Shown here: piece after piece, positions 34,873 through 44,321 of the stretch
How positions within the stretch are numbered: position 1 is the stretch's first letter
How the letters are laid out: each line of letters begins with the position of its first letter
Source: Paenibacillus sp. FSL R5-0345
GTDB taxonomy: Bacteria > Bacillota > Bacilli > Paenibacillales > Paenibacillaceae
DNA length: 64,000 bases
Reading direction: 5' to 3'
Assembly: GCF_000758585.1 (NCBI RefSeq)
Contig: NZ_CP009281.1
Coordinates: 434,001 to 498,000 of the forward strand
The notes under the pieces: model-generated
The model's database searches: none
What the model was told of the DNA's origin: nothing
The model's input: only the letters and a program-made list of their open reading frames with translations
Position numbers and translations under genes: made by a program

Positions 34873-36495
34873 GTGGGTAACAAAACATGGATGAAATCAT
34901 CAGCTGTAATCATGGTGACTGTCGGTATGCTACTGGCAGGCTGTAGTAATAATAACGTTCCACAAAATAGCGCAAGTTCAGCAAATGATTCAAAGGAGTC
35001 GGATACAAAACCGCTATCCGGGCACCTGATCGTTAAAGATCCGCTTGAACTGACGATCCACATGCATTACTCAGATAAGTTTATATTCGACGATAACTGG
35101 CCCGTCTTCAAGGAAGCGGAAGCCATGACCAATATTAAGCTGAAGGGAACCGCATCTAAAGCCTCGACGAATAGTAAAGAACTATTCAACACAATGATGG
35201 CTTCCGGAAAAATTCCGGATCTGGTTCATCATCAAATTAAGGAGCAGTATGACAGTCTTGGAATTGAAGGGGCCTTTCTTGAGCTTGATGAATTGATCGA
35301 AAAGCATGCCCCGAACATTAAAAAGTTCTTTTCCGAACATCCAGATGCAGCCAAATATATGAAAGCCTACAACGGAAAAACGTATTTCCTTAACTTTACT
35401 CCGGATGGGCCGGCTGCTAAAGGCTGGTTTGTACGCCAGGATTGGTTGGATAAATTGGGACTTGAGCAACCGAAAACGGTAGATGAGCTGTACGCGCTAT
35501 TGAAAGCATTCAAAGAAAAAGATCCGAACGGTAACGGAGTGAACGATGAAATTCCATACTTCAGCCGGACAAAGCTGGATGGGATTTATGATCTGCTGAT
35601 CCAGTGGGGCGTGCGGGGCGGGGCCGATGCGGCCAAACGCGGATTTTACGCGGACAACGGTGTCGTGAAGTACGGCATGTATGAGCCAGGATATAAGACG
35701 GCCATTGAAAATATTGCGAAGTGGTATAAGGAAGGCTTAATCGATAAAGAAATCTTCACCCGCGGAGCGAAAGCGCGTGACATTTTGCTCGCAGACAATG
35801 TCGGTGGCATGACGCATGACTGGTTCGCCAGCACGGCTAATTTTAATGACATTCTTGCAGCTAAGATTCCGGGCTTCTCCTTTGTTCCGATGACGCCTCC
35901 AGCGAATACCGAGGGCAAAGTCGTCGAAGAGAGCTCCCGTAAAGAGACGCATGCGAGCGGATGGGGAATCTCAGCGGCAACCAAACATCCCGTCGAAGCG
36001 ATCAAATATATGGATTTTTGGTTCTCCGAAGAGGGCCGGAGACTAATGAACTTTGGCATCGAAGGAAAGGATTACGACCTCGTGGACGGCAAGCCGAAGT
36101 TTAAAGATTCTGTATTGAAAAATAAAGAAAAGACAGTGATCCAACAGCTTCAGGAAGAGGGAGCACAGATCGAGCTGGCCTTTCATCAAGACTATGCTTA
36201 CGAAGAGCAATGGACCAACGCGACTGCATTGAAAGGCATCAAGGAATACATTGACAATGGCTATATTATGGAGGCTTACCCGCCGATTGCGTATACGGAT
36301 GAGGAACGGACCAAATTTGAGGAGTTAAATGCTGGCGTACTGACTTATGTGGAGGAGAAGCTTCAGAGATGGGTGCTTGGCGTGGAACCGATCAACGATG
36401 AGACATTCAGTAAGTATATCAAGGAATTGGAAGGATTAGGAATAAAGGATTTGCTTGCTTTAGAGCAAGGTGCATACGACCGTTACATGAAATAG
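34873..36495 (+). CDS. Oligosaccharide-binding lipoprotein of an ABC importer
   Basis: 540 residues from GTG 34873 (GGAGGT 6 nt upstream). Lipobox LLAGC, Ser/Asn linker to about residue 50, then a large family-1 extracellular binding fold (DPNGNGVNDEIPYFS, a Ca-loop-like segment; GWGISAATKHPVEAIKYMDFWFSEEGRRLMNFGIEGKDY). The size (over 500 residues) is typical of LplA-type proteins that bind long or branched oligosaccharides. The lyase and GH88 genes directly downstream imply that the ligand contains uronic acid. Confidence 0.87.
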   Translation: MGNKTWMKSSAVIMVTVGMLLAGCSNNNVPQNSASSANDSKESDTKPLSGHLIVKDPLELTIHMHYSDKFIFDDNWPVFKEAEAMTNIKLKGTASKASTNSKELFNTMMASGKIPDLVHHQIKEQYDSLGIEGAFLELDELIEKHAPNIKKFFSEHPDAAKYMKAYNGKTYFLNFTPDGPAAKGWFVRQDWLDKLGLEQPKTVDELYALLKAFKEKDPNGNGVNDEIPYFSRTKLDGIYDLLIQWGVRGGADAAKRGFYADNGVVKYGMYEPGYKTAIENIAKWYKEGLIDKEIFTRGAKARDILLADNVGGMTHDWFASTANFNDILAAKIPGFSFVPMTPPANTEGKVVEESSRKETHASGWGISAATKHPVEAIKYMDFWFSEEGRRLMNFGIEGKDYDLVDGKPKFKDSVLKNKEKTVIQQLQEEGAQIELAFHQDYAYEEQWTNATALKGIKEYIDNGYIMEAYPPIAYTDEERTKFEELNAGVLTYVEEKLQRWVLGVEPINDETFSKYIKELEGLGIKDLLALEQGAYDRYMK

Positions 36496-36574
36496 CTGGA
36501 GTCGCTCCTTCCGGAGTCTTAATGATTTCGGAGGGGGCATTTCGAATTCGAAATAACATAATGGAGATGAATAA

Positions 36575-38530
36575 ATGAATCTACAATCATGGCTGAAAGA
36601 GCCGATGTCTACGACGGAGCTGTTAGCTAACTTGCGATCACGGCTTGAGCCGATGGACGAGAAAGCCGCCTATATCGCAGCACATATGCCTGATCATGTG
36701 CGCGAGACGATCACGAATGCCGAATTCGCCTATCAAGGAATGATCATGCTTCCCGGTACGGGGGGAGTCAGGGAATTTGTCGGGAATCCGCCCAGCTGGC
36801 TGGAGCGCAGACATAATGACAATGAATATTTATGGCAGCTGAATCGCATGAATCATTGGCAGGACTTACTGGAAGCTTACTCGCTTACCAAGGACGCGAA
36901 GTATGGACTCAAGGTCATCGACGAAATGCTGGACTGGATCGAAACGGTTACTATTCCTGAGGACTTGCTCGATAAGCCGATCGGCTATTTTACGGAATGC
37001 CATCCGCTGAGGGTTTTGGAGATTGGTATCCGGGGCTACAAAATTTGGCCGCTTGTCTTGGAGCATCTAGGCCGCTCGGAGCTGTTTACGGAGGCAGTAT
37101 TAGAGCAGTATTTAACGGTCATTTACAAGCAAGTAAAAGCTTTGCGTAACGTGTCACCTCAGCTGTGGCCTAAAGCGGATCATAACCATTATTTAATGGA
37201 ATGTTTGGGACTTCTGACGACTGCCCTTTACTTTCCCGAGCTGAAAGAAGCTGAGGAATGGAAGGCTTTTGCGATCGAGGGCATCGAAAAGTGCAGCATG
37301 GCGCAACTGACAGAGGACGGCGGTCAAATCGAGGGCTGCCCATCGTATCATAATGGCTGTATGTTCTGGTTTGGGCTGGCTGTGGTTCTGGCTAAGCGTT
37401 TCCAGTTTCAGTTCTCCCCAGCGTACATGGAACGGTTTAGAAAAAATCTGGATTACTCCATTTACTCGTTAAGACCAACCGGGAAATGTGTACCTGTAGG
37501 TGATTCCTATGCGAACCCGCTTGCTGTAATGTCCGGTGTCTATGGGTATTTTGCGTTGGATGATGTTTCTTGGCTGGGGCTAGCAACGAACTTGATCGAT
37601 GTGACTGAGGTGGTACGGGAAGCAAGCAAGCATGTATGGAGAGCACTCGATGTCCGCCAATTCGTGGAAGAGCTGCATTCTCTGCAGGGCAGACAATTTG
37701 TATTAGATAAGCAGACGACATTCTGGAATCGTACGCTAGATCAAGCGATTATCCGCAGCGGCTGGGATTCAAAGGCTCTTAGCTTTTTGTTTATATGTAA
37801 AAGCCCAATACAGAATGCCCACGCCCATATCGATCTGATGAGCTTTGATTTTACGGCGCTTGGAAAAGACATGATTTGCGATCCCGGATTTTTTTGTTAT
37901 CGGGATGATGAAGACCGCAAACAGTTTAAGAGCTCAAATTATCACTCCACACTGCTGATCGATGAGCGAGATCATTTCGAGTATATTTCTCCGTTTAAAT
38001 TCGGGCCGCAAAAGCCCGGTGGAATCTACAATGTAGAAGATAGAGGCTTCTACCGGCTCGCCAGTGCTTGTCATACCAACTACGATCCGGTTGTTCATCA
38101 CCGGCATATTTCGCTAGTGGATAATCGATTCGTGCTTATTGCCGATCGGGTAGAAGGGCTGAATGACCATAGCGTTCAGCGCTATTTCCATCTAGATTTT
38201 GTCGAGGTGGAAGAGAACAAGAACGGTGTGATCGCGACAAGTAATATTGCGAATCTCGCGATAGCGACAAGCCATACGGGAGAATTGAATCTCTTGAAGG
38301 GAAGATTATCCGATGAGACCGATCTCTCAAGGCCTTCGACAAGGGTCCGCTTTCAGGATAGGTACAGCGGTACTATGAATTTCTTGACCGTGCTTATTCC
38401 TTTTCATGGGGTGCAACAGCCTGCCGTTCAGATTATTGAAGAAGAGGAAAGTGTATTCAGCTTCGAGCTTGGAGATCAGTACTTGGTTTCGATAAACGAA
38501 AGAGATATGCACATAAGCAAACGGGCTTAA
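36575..38530 (+). CDS. Heparinase II/III-like polysaccharide lyase, cytosolic
   Basis: 651 residues without a signal peptide. The N-terminal two thirds form an (alpha/alpha) toroid (RVLEIGIRGYKIW, WPKADHNHYLMECLGLL, GQIEGCPSYHNGCMFWFGLA), and the C-terminal third is the beta-sandwich heparinase II/III domain with HAHIDLMSFDFTALGKDMICDPG, LIDERDHFEYISPF and RHISLVDNRFVLIADRVEG. These residues mark the family that cleaves uronate-containing polymers by beta-elimination (heparin, heparan, hyaluronan, alginate and others). Being cytosolic, it should trim imported oligosaccharides to unsaturated di- or monosaccharides for the GH88 enzyme 33 bp downstream. The precise PL family is not decided. Confidence 0.82.
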   Translation: MNLQSWLKEPMSTTELLANLRSRLEPMDEKAAYIAAHMPDHVRETITNAEFAYQGMIMLPGTGGVREFVGNPPSWLERRHNDNEYLWQLNRMNHWQDLLEAYSLTKDAKYGLKVIDEMLDWIETVTIPEDLLDKPIGYFTECHPLRVLEIGIRGYKIWPLVLEHLGRSELFTEAVLEQYLTVIYKQVKALRNVSPQLWPKADHNHYLMECLGLLTTALYFPELKEAEEWKAFAIEGIEKCSMAQLTEDGGQIEGCPSYHNGCMFWFGLAVVLAKRFQFQFSPAYMERFRKNLDYSIYSLRPTGKCVPVGDSYANPLAVMSGVYGYFALDDVSWLGLATNLIDVTEVVREASKHVWRALDVRQFVEELHSLQGRQFVLDKQTTFWNRTLDQAIIRSGWDSKALSFLFICKSPIQNAHAHIDLMSFDFTALGKDMICDPGFFCYRDDEDRKQFKSSNYHSTLLIDERDHFEYISPFKFGPQKPGGIYNVEDRGFYRLASACHTNYDPVVHHRHISLVDNRFVLIADRVEGLNDHSVQRYFHLDFVEVEENKNGVIATSNIANLAIATSHTGELNLLKGRLSDETDLSRPSTRVRFQDRYSGTMNFLTVLIPFHGVQQPAVQIIEEEESVFSFELGDQYLVSINERDMHISKRA

Positions 38531-38572
38531 AAAGGGGGGACCCTTAGAAAGTTAAATATAGGAGTGAGCAGA

Positions 38573-39712
38573 TTGTTGAACCTTCAGGCTGATGATCAAA
38601 TTTGGGTAGATAATGTCATTTCTAAACTAACGGACAAAATGGACGCCGTATGTGAACGATCAAGAAGCAAAATTCCATATACGACAAGAAATGGCACGCA
38701 CGACAATCAGATTGAAAAAGATATCAACTGGTGGACGAATGGATTTTGGGGCGGTATGATGTGGCTCATGCACCATGAAACCGGCGCTCAGAAGTACAAG
38801 GAAATCGCCAATTTCACGGAAGATGCATTGGATGCCTGCTTCCATCAATTCTACGGTCTGCATCATGATGTCGGATTTATGTGGTTGCCTACGAGCTTGG
38901 CCAATTATAAAGTTACCGGAAATCCGGAATCCCGTAAGAGGGCAATGCATGCCGCCAACTTACTTGCTGGACGATTTAATCTGGCAGGCGGATTTATCCG
39001 CGCTTGGAACGATGATACGGCCAGCGAAGATACAAGAGGGTGGGCGATCGTGGACTGCATGATGAATCTCCCGCTTCTCTATTGGGCGAGCGAAGAGACT
39101 AACGATCCGCGATATGCGCAAATCGCAATGAGGCATGCGGACACCGCTTTAGAAGCTTTTATCAGGCCGGACGGTTCCGTGAACCATATCGTGGAGTTTG
39201 ATCCGTTCCATGGAGGAGTAGTCCGAACTTACGGCGGCCAAGGCTACGAGGATGGCTCGTCCTGGACACGTGGGCAGACCTGGGCTTTATACGGCTTTAT
39301 GATCAGTTATACACATACGGGAAAGCCGGAGTATTTGCAGGCGGCCAAACGGGTGGCGCATTATTTTATGGCTAATATTCCGGATAACGGGGTTATTCCA
39401 ATCGATTTCCGGCAACCGAAGGAGCCCGCTTACGAAGACTCCACGGCAGCGGTGATCGCAGCTTGCGGACTGATCGAGATCACCCAAGTTGTTGGCGAGC
39501 ACGAAAAGGAGGTCTACCTGAACGCTGCGCTGAAGCTCCTGAGAACAGTGGACGCTACTCGCTGCGACTGGACGACCGATTCCGATCATCTTTTAATGAA
39601 CGGTTCAGCAGCGTATCATCATAAAGACATTCATGTTTCAATCATTTATGGCGATTATTATTTCATGGAAGCTGTGTTCAAGTTAAAGGGGAACGACTTG
39701 TTTTTGTGGTAG
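38573..39712 (+). CDS. GH88 unsaturated glucuronyl hydrolase
   Basis: 379 residues from TTG 38573, with AGGAG 8 nt upstream (GTG 38564 overlaps the ribosome site). The six-hairpin fold shows NWWTNGFWGGMMWLMHHETG, the catalytic Asp regions HHDVGFMWL and GWAIVDCMMNLPLLYWAS, DGSSWTRGQTWALYGF and DSTAAVIAACGLIEI, all typical of GH88. The enzyme hydrates the 4,5-unsaturated uronic acid left by lyases and so releases the sugar next to it. GH105 (rhamnogalacturonyl) is the alternative but fits less well. It ends the operon, before a hairpin repeat. Confidence 0.88.
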   Translation: MLNLQADDQIWVDNVISKLTDKMDAVCERSRSKIPYTTRNGTHDNQIEKDINWWTNGFWGGMMWLMHHETGAQKYKEIANFTEDALDACFHQFYGLHHDVGFMWLPTSLANYKVTGNPESRKRAMHAANLLAGRFNLAGGFIRAWNDDTASEDTRGWAIVDCMMNLPLLYWASEETNDPRYAQIAMRHADTALEAFIRPDGSVNHIVEFDPFHGGVVRTYGGQGYEDGSSWTRGQTWALYGFMISYTHTGKPEYLQAAKRVAHYFMANIPDNGVIPIDFRQPKEPAYEDSTAAVIAACGLIEITQVVGEHEKEVYLNAALKLLRTVDATRCDWTTDSDHLLMNGSAAYHHKDIHVSIIYGDYYFMEAVFKLKGNDLFLW

Positions 39713-39780
39713 TGAAATGATATACCAGATGTGCTAATCAGATTAATGGGAGTAATTGCATAGTTTAATGAGAATCGTTG

Positions 39781-39868
39781 ATTCCAAAAGCCGCCTTGCG
39801 TATGTGCTAGGCGGCTTTATTATTTTTGGACAGACATTCCGTTATTCCGAGAAACTGTTGTATGTTCA
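39781..39868 (+). repeat. Right copy of the 88-bp direct repeat, acting as operon terminator
   Basis: Contains AAAGCCGCCT (39787-39796) pairing with AGGCGGCTTT (39809-39818) followed by ATTATTTTT, an intrinsic terminator for the lyase/GH88 operon. The tail CGTTATTCCGAGAAACTG aligns with the copy at 32769-32856. The rest of the 291-bp gap up to 40003 shows nothing else. Confidence 0.7.
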
Positions 39869-40003
39869 ATATGGGAAGAGGGGTAAGCGTTACCTGAACT
39901 ATGCTGATCCTTGCCTGTGTACCACAGAGTCGTATATAGTTGGAACAGCAATGCTGAACGGTGCTAAGCTTAGTGTATGTTAAAGAGCTAGGAGGAGAAC
40001 GGT

Positions 40004-40417
40004 ATGGGGACGACAGGAAAGCTGGATATACGTCATGAATGTCCTTCAGTGGAACAGTATTTAGCGCTGAGAAAAGAAGCTGGTCTGAGTGAAATGAGCG
40101 CGGAAGGGGCTGGGATAGGATTGCCTCGATCTATTTTCGCGGTTACCTTGTATGAGGAGAATACCTTGATCGGGATGGGCAGGGTGATTGGCGATGGGGG
40201 ATGCTTTTTTCAGGTCACGGATATCGCGGTTAAGCCTTCACATCAAGGACGGGGTTTAGGCAAATTGATCATGGGGGAAATTAGGCAATTTCTTCATACT
40301 GTACCGGACAAGGCTTATGTAAGTCTGATTGCAGATGGGGAAGCCTCGAAATTGTATGCACAATATGGCTTTGAATCGGTCATGCCACGTTCTCAGGGAA
40401 TGTTTTTGCGCCCTTAA
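40004..40417 (+). CDS. GNAT family N-acetyltransferase
   Basis: 137 residues. GNAT motif A is clear in FFQVTDIAVKPSHQGRGLGKLIMGEI (acetyl-CoA pyrophosphate loop Q-x-x-G-x-G/A), followed by the motif B region YVSLIADGEASKLYAQYGFESV. The acceptor is unknown. GGAGGAG precedes the ATG, and it is monocistronic. Confidence 0.82.
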   Translation: MGTTGKLDIRHECPSVEQYLALRKEAGLSEMSAEGAGIGLPRSIFAVTLYEENTLIGMGRVIGDGGCFFQVTDIAVKPSHQGRGLGKLIMGEIRQFLHTVPDKAYVSLIADGEASKLYAQYGFESVMPRSQGMFLRP

Positions 40418-40446
40418 TGCGAGTACATGCTGTTCAGTAGAGAGTG

Positions 40447-40472
40447 CCCCTTGTGTTGGTTAAGGGGTTTTT
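40447..40472 (+). terminator. Intrinsic terminator after the GNAT gene
   Basis: CCCCTT (40447-40452) pairs with AAGGGG (40462-40467), followed by TTTTTC. Confidence 0.75.
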
Positions 40473-40601
40473 CGTTTGGAAGTTAACTTATTGGGAATCT
40501 GATTTTAAATAACCCTCGTGGGATAAATAATGTTTAAAGGTTGTAAGGGAAAAGCTATTGAGACGAGTATTGAAAATACAAATAAGTAGGAAGGTCGTAC
40601 A

Positions 40602-41267
40602 ATGACCTTATCTAAACAAAGTGAGGAAAAACAGATGGATGTTGTAGTATTGGGTGCTTCAGGAACGATTGGAAAGGCGATTGTACAGGAGGCTTTAAAA
40701 AGAAAACATGAGGTAACCGCTGCGGTACGTAACCCAGAAACGTTCACTCTTGAACATGAACGTCTGCACATCACGACAGTAGATGTTCTAGATGCTGCTT
40801 CAGTTGCAGCTGCAGTCCGTGGACATGAAGAAGTCATTAGTGCTTACGGTCCAGCAGTCGGCCAAGAGAAGGATTTGATAACAGCAGCGAAGGCGATTGT
40901 AGGGGGAATGCAAGAAGCTGGGCTTAATCGATTGCTGGTTGTTGGTGGTGCGGGCAGTTTGAAGACAGAAACCGGAGAGCTGTTGATGGATACGGAAAAA
41001 TTCCCTGCTGAGATTAGACCGTTGGCTGAGGCACATGCGGAAGCTTATGAAATCTATAAAAACACAGAGCTGGACTATACGTATGCCAGTCCTGCCGCGG
41101 AAGTTCAGTCAGGTCGACGTACAGGTCAATTTCGCATTGGACTCGACCGTCTCGTTTTTGATGAGAATGGCGAAAGCATGATTAGTGTGCAGGATTTTGC
41201 TGTAGCTATGGTAGACGAGCTGGAAGAGGGGAATTTTAGCAGGACGAGATTTACTGTAGCTTATTGA
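40602..41267 (+). CDS. NAD(P)-binding atypical SDR, YwnB/NmrA-like
   Basis: 221 residues from ATG 40602 (AGGAAGG 8 nt upstream); ATG 40635, directly before the fold, is a close alternative. MDVVVLGASGTIGKAIVQEAL is the Rossmann dinucleotide loop, followed by HEVTAAVRNPETF and LHITTVDVLDAASVAAAVRGHEEVISAYGP. The family includes NADPH-dependent quinone or flavin reductases and regulators lacking activity; no YxxxK catalytic pair is apparent. No operon partner. Confidence 0.75.
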   Translation: MTLSKQSEEKQMDVVVLGASGTIGKAIVQEALKRKHEVTAAVRNPETFTLEHERLHITTVDVLDAASVAAAVRGHEEVISAYGPAVGQEKDLITAAKAIVGGMQEAGLNRLLVVGGAGSLKTETGELLMDTEKFPAEIRPLAEAHAEAYEIYKNTELDYTYASPAAEVQSGRRTGQFRIGLDRLVFDENGESMISVQDFAVAMVDELEEGNFSRTRFTVAY

Positions 41268-41313
41268 TATCAAGCTAGTTGTGGATTGAAGTGTAGCGGA
41301 AAGGGGCCGAATC

Positions 41314-42957
41314 ATGTATCTGGTAACTGCTGAGCAAATGCGGCAGCTGGACGGAGAAACGATCCAGCGGCTGGGGATTCCAGCGATTGCGCTGATGGAG
41401 AATGCGGGAAGAGTGATCGCAGAGGAGATTGTTGCGCTGTGCCGGCGGAGAGGTGGAGCGAGCTGCAGAAATGCAGCCGATGGAGAAGACGCCGGGCGGA
41501 CGGATGCCGCGCTTCCCGTCGCGGCATTTCAGGTCAGCGCAGATCATGCGCTGACCCTGGACCATGCCGCCGACGAGCGATGGTTCATCCTCGTCGGCAA
41601 AGGCAACAACGGCGGCGATGGCCTCGCCGCCGCACGGTACCTTCGCGAGACGGGCATTGCCGTCAAGCTCGTCTATGCGGTGCCGCCGGAGTCGCTCTCC
41701 GGCGAGGCCGCCCTGCAGCGCGATGCGGCTGCAGCCATGGGCCTGCCTGCCGTGGTATACAGCAGGGACCGGCTGGACCTTGCCGAGTGCAGCGGCATCT
41801 TGGATGCGCTGCTCGGCACCGGCGCCGCGGGAGCCCCGCGCGGCGCCTATGCGGAGCTGATTGCCGCAGCGAACAGCAGCGGCAAAGTGATTGTGTCCGC
41901 GGACATCCCGAGTGGTCTGAACGCGGACACGGGTGAGACGCATGAGCCTTGCATTCATGCGTCGGTGACGGTATGCCTCGCGTTTCTCAAGCGAGGCCTC
42001 CTGCAATACCCCGGCGCAGGCGCTGCGGGGCATGTGAAGGTCCGGGCCATCGGCATTCCGACTTCTCTGGCCTCAGAAAGCGGTGTGCAGGTTCACCTGC
42101 TGACACCGGAAGTGCTGCATGCCCATCTAGGCGTAGATATAGCCCGCCGGCGTTCGCCTGAGGGCCATAAGGGTACTTATGGGCATGTCCTTCTTGCCGC
42201 CGGCACCTTAAGAATGAGCGGTGCCGGACTGCTCTCTGCCCGTGCTGCGCTCCGGGCAGGCTGTGGGTTGGTGACATGGGCGCTTCCTCAGAAGTTGATG
42301 CCTGCTATCATCGGTTCTGCCCCTGAACTCATGCTGGCCGATGTTGGAGGCAATGAAGATGGAACCTGGCAAGCAAGGAGCGTTTCAGAGCTGCTGAAGC
42401 TAAGTAAAGAGCGAGATGTTCTTGCCGTTGGTCCCGGTCTTGGTCGATTTGAGGCCGATACAGAATGGCTTCGCAATCTCTGGGAAGGAACGGATTGTCC
42501 TCTGGTGATCGATGCCGATGCCTTGAACATATTAGCTGAAGCTGATTACAAGAGCTGGGCAAGTAGACGCCATCCCGTGATTCTGACGCCTCATCCAGGT
42601 GAGATGGCTCGCCTTGCTAGTATAACAACAGCTGAGGTGCAACGGGACCGCATCAGACTGGCTACAGGTTATGCGAAAGAGCATGGGATTACACTCGTAT
42701 TAAAAGGAGCACATACGGTTATAGCAACGCCAGAAGGGCAAGCTTATGTAAACACCACAGGCCATCCCAGCATGGGCACTGGTGGAGCCGGTGATGTGCT
42801 AACGGGCATCATTTCCAGCCTGCTGGCTCAGGGACTGAATGAGACACAGGCAGCAGCTTTTGGTGTATATTTACACGGATTAGCAGGGGAGAGAGCTGCC
42901 CGTCAGCGCAATAATCCAGCGGCTATCATTGCCGGTGATATCATAGAAGCACTCTGA
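41314..42957 (+). CDS. nnrD: Bifunctional NAD(P)H-hydrate epimerase / ADP-dependent dehydratase
   Basis: 547 residues. The N-terminal epimerase domain (about 1-230) has TAEQMRQLDGETIQRLGIPAIALMENAGR, GKGNNGGDGLAAARYL and ADIPSGLNADTG. The C-terminal dehydratase domain (about 255-540) has GHKGTYGHVLLAAG, GPGLGR, VIDADALNILA, LTPHPGEMARL and GHPSMGTGGAGDVLTGIISSLLAQG. It repairs hydrated NAD(P)H in the cytosol. The first domain, about 41,440-42,060, is far more GC-rich than the rest of the gene and the window. AAAGGGG precedes the ATG. Confidence 0.93.
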   Translation: MYLVTAEQMRQLDGETIQRLGIPAIALMENAGRVIAEEIVALCRRRGGASCRNAADGEDAGRTDAALPVAAFQVSADHALTLDHAADERWFILVGKGNNGGDGLAAARYLRETGIAVKLVYAVPPESLSGEAALQRDAAAAMGLPAVVYSRDRLDLAECSGILDALLGTGAAGAPRGAYAELIAAANSSGKVIVSADIPSGLNADTGETHEPCIHASVTVCLAFLKRGLLQYPGAGAAGHVKVRAIGIPTSLASESGVQVHLLTPEVLHAHLGVDIARRRSPEGHKGTYGHVLLAAGTLRMSGAGLLSARAALRAGCGLVTWALPQKLMPAIIGSAPELMLADVGGNEDGTWQARSVSELLKLSKERDVLAVGPGLGRFEADTEWLRNLWEGTDCPLVIDADALNILAEADYKSWASRRHPVILTPHPGEMARLASITTAEVQRDRIRLATGYAKEHGITLVLKGAHTVIATPEGQAYVNTTGHPSMGTGGAGDVLTGIISSLLAQGLNETQAAAFGVYLHGLAGERAARQRNNPAAIIAGDIIEAL

Positions 42958-42964
42958 GTGCAGC

Positions 42965-43420
42965 TTATAACAGCAGTAAGCAGAGCAGCGGTAGAAATAG
43001 TGCAAATACAGGCAGTAGCAGAGGGGAGCGCTCCACACCCAGTTGCGTCACCCGTAGCAGCAACAGTCCCAAAATTCCTGCAAAACCCCATAGCAGTAGA
43101 TCTGCACCTTGTTCTGCTGCTAGCCATAGACCTGCACCGAAACCTGCGGCAACGTATACAACAAGGGAAACGATGTGGGATGTGGAGCGTAGGAGGCGCA
43201 GCAGAACATCGGCTACTAGTGCTGCTGGCAGTCCATAAGCGTAAATCGCATATGGGATTGAAAGAGGCCAACCCTCAGGTACGCCGTTATGTTGTGGAAA
43301 CCCAAGCATAAGTAAGGAGATAAGGACGTACGTTAGCCCTGCGCAGGCTAATTTTGTTAAGGCATACATGCCACTTGTTAAACGGACAGAAGGAATATCA
43401 TAATCGGGCATCTTATTCAT
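42965..43420 (-). CDS. Uncharacterised membrane protein
   Basis: 151 residues with four or five hydrophobic segments, including a very Leu-rich C-terminus. The middle segment GWPLSIPYAIYAYGLPAALVADVLLRLLR suggests similarity to unnamed Paenibacillus membrane proteins. No motif gives a function. It converges on the NnrED gene with a 7-bp gap and no terminator. Codon use is ordinary. Confidence 0.6.
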   Translation of the reverse strand: MNKMPDYDIPSVRLTSGMYALTKLACAGLTYVLISLLMLGFPQHNGVPEGWPLSIPYAIYAYGLPAALVADVLLRLLRSTSHIVSLVVYVAAGFGAGLWLAAEQGADLLLWGFAGILGLLLLRVTQLGVERSPLLLPVFALFLPLLCLLLL

Positions 43421-43730
43421 AGGTATACATTCCTCTCATGGTGTGTTGTGTATCAGCTTGTACCCATGTCTTCACCGTTGACATGAATACACGTCGGCGG
43501 GGATTCATTTGATTTTCTAGACTTGGCTGGCTGCTTTGGTGCTGTGTGGGGAAAATGACGGGCTGGTCCTTACATCCTGTTCGTTCCCCATAATAGGGGT
43601 AGGTGGGATTCATTTTTCTAATACACTCCTCCTTGCCTTCTATCCTCCGTATATTTCTATGCTTGCGCCCAGAAAAGCGTGCGCTGTCTTTAATACATAT
43701 GCGTTTATAAACCCGAGTCGGAGGAGGCGC

Positions 43731-44321
43731 TTGTCCAAAGTGAATGATTGGCGAAAAATCGATGATTTGAATCGTGGAACCGCGGTTCAGAAAGAGGTCT
43801 ATAACCTTCTTACAGAGCTGGATATTATGAATTTACTAACGGACTATAATCCCTTGTTGGTTGGGACAATACCGCTTGGAATTCAAGTGGAGGGCAGCGA
43901 TTTGGATATCATTTGCGAGGTTCATGATCCTGCGAAGTTTAAGGCGCTAGTTGTTCGATATTTTGGAGCCATGGAGGGGTTTGTTAGCGAATCGCGGGTG
44001 GTTCAAGGCATACCTCGAACGAAAATTAACTTTATGGCAAAGGGCTGGCCTATAGAACTGTTTGGACAGCCGAGGCGAACGGAGCTCCAGAATGGTTATT
44101 TGCATATGATCGTTGAAGCTGAAATTCTAGCTCAAATGGATGATGCTTTTCGCAAACAAATCATTTTTTTAAAGACAAGTGGATGGAAGACAGAGCCTGC
44201 CTTTGCGAAAGCTCTGGGATTAGTGGGAGATCCTTACGAAGCGCTGCTGGAGCTGGAAAAGCTTCCTCGAAGTGCTCTTCATGCTTTATGCCGTTCTGTA
44301 CAAGCGAGGGGACAAGTATGA
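43731..44321 (+). CDS. DUF4269 nucleotidyltransferase-like protein
   Basis: 196 residues from TTG 43731, preceded by GGAGGAGG; the frame is open further upstream but that part is not conserved in character. DWRKIDDLNRGTAVQKEVYNLLTELDIMNLL, LVGTIPLGIQVEGSDLDIICEV (a G-S-D-L-D-I pattern like polymerase-beta-type nucleotidyltransferases) and VVQGIPRTKINFMAKGWPIELFGQ fit DUF4269. No activity has been assigned to the family as far as I know. It is translationally coupled (ATGA) to a GNAT gene. Confidence 0.75.
   Translation: MSKVNDWRKIDDLNRGTAVQKEVYNLLTELDIMNLLTDYNPLLVGTIPLGIQVEGSDLDIICEVHDPAKFKALVVRYFGAMEGFVSESRVVQGIPRTKINFMAKGWPIELFGQPRRTELQNGYLHMIVEAEILAQMDDAFRKQIIFLKTSGWKTEPAFAKALGLVGDPYEALLELEKLPRSALHALCRSVQARGQV

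Noticed and set aside
39756..39983. 75-codon ORF after the GH88 gene
   Set aside because: It runs through a terminator hairpin and the direct repeat; no ribosome site or recognisable motif.
41439..41936. Long alternative ORFs on both strands inside the NnrE region
   Set aside because: They follow from very high GC in a real gene; their proteins are Arg/Ala/Pro-rich without motifs, and the NnrE frame has clear family signatures.
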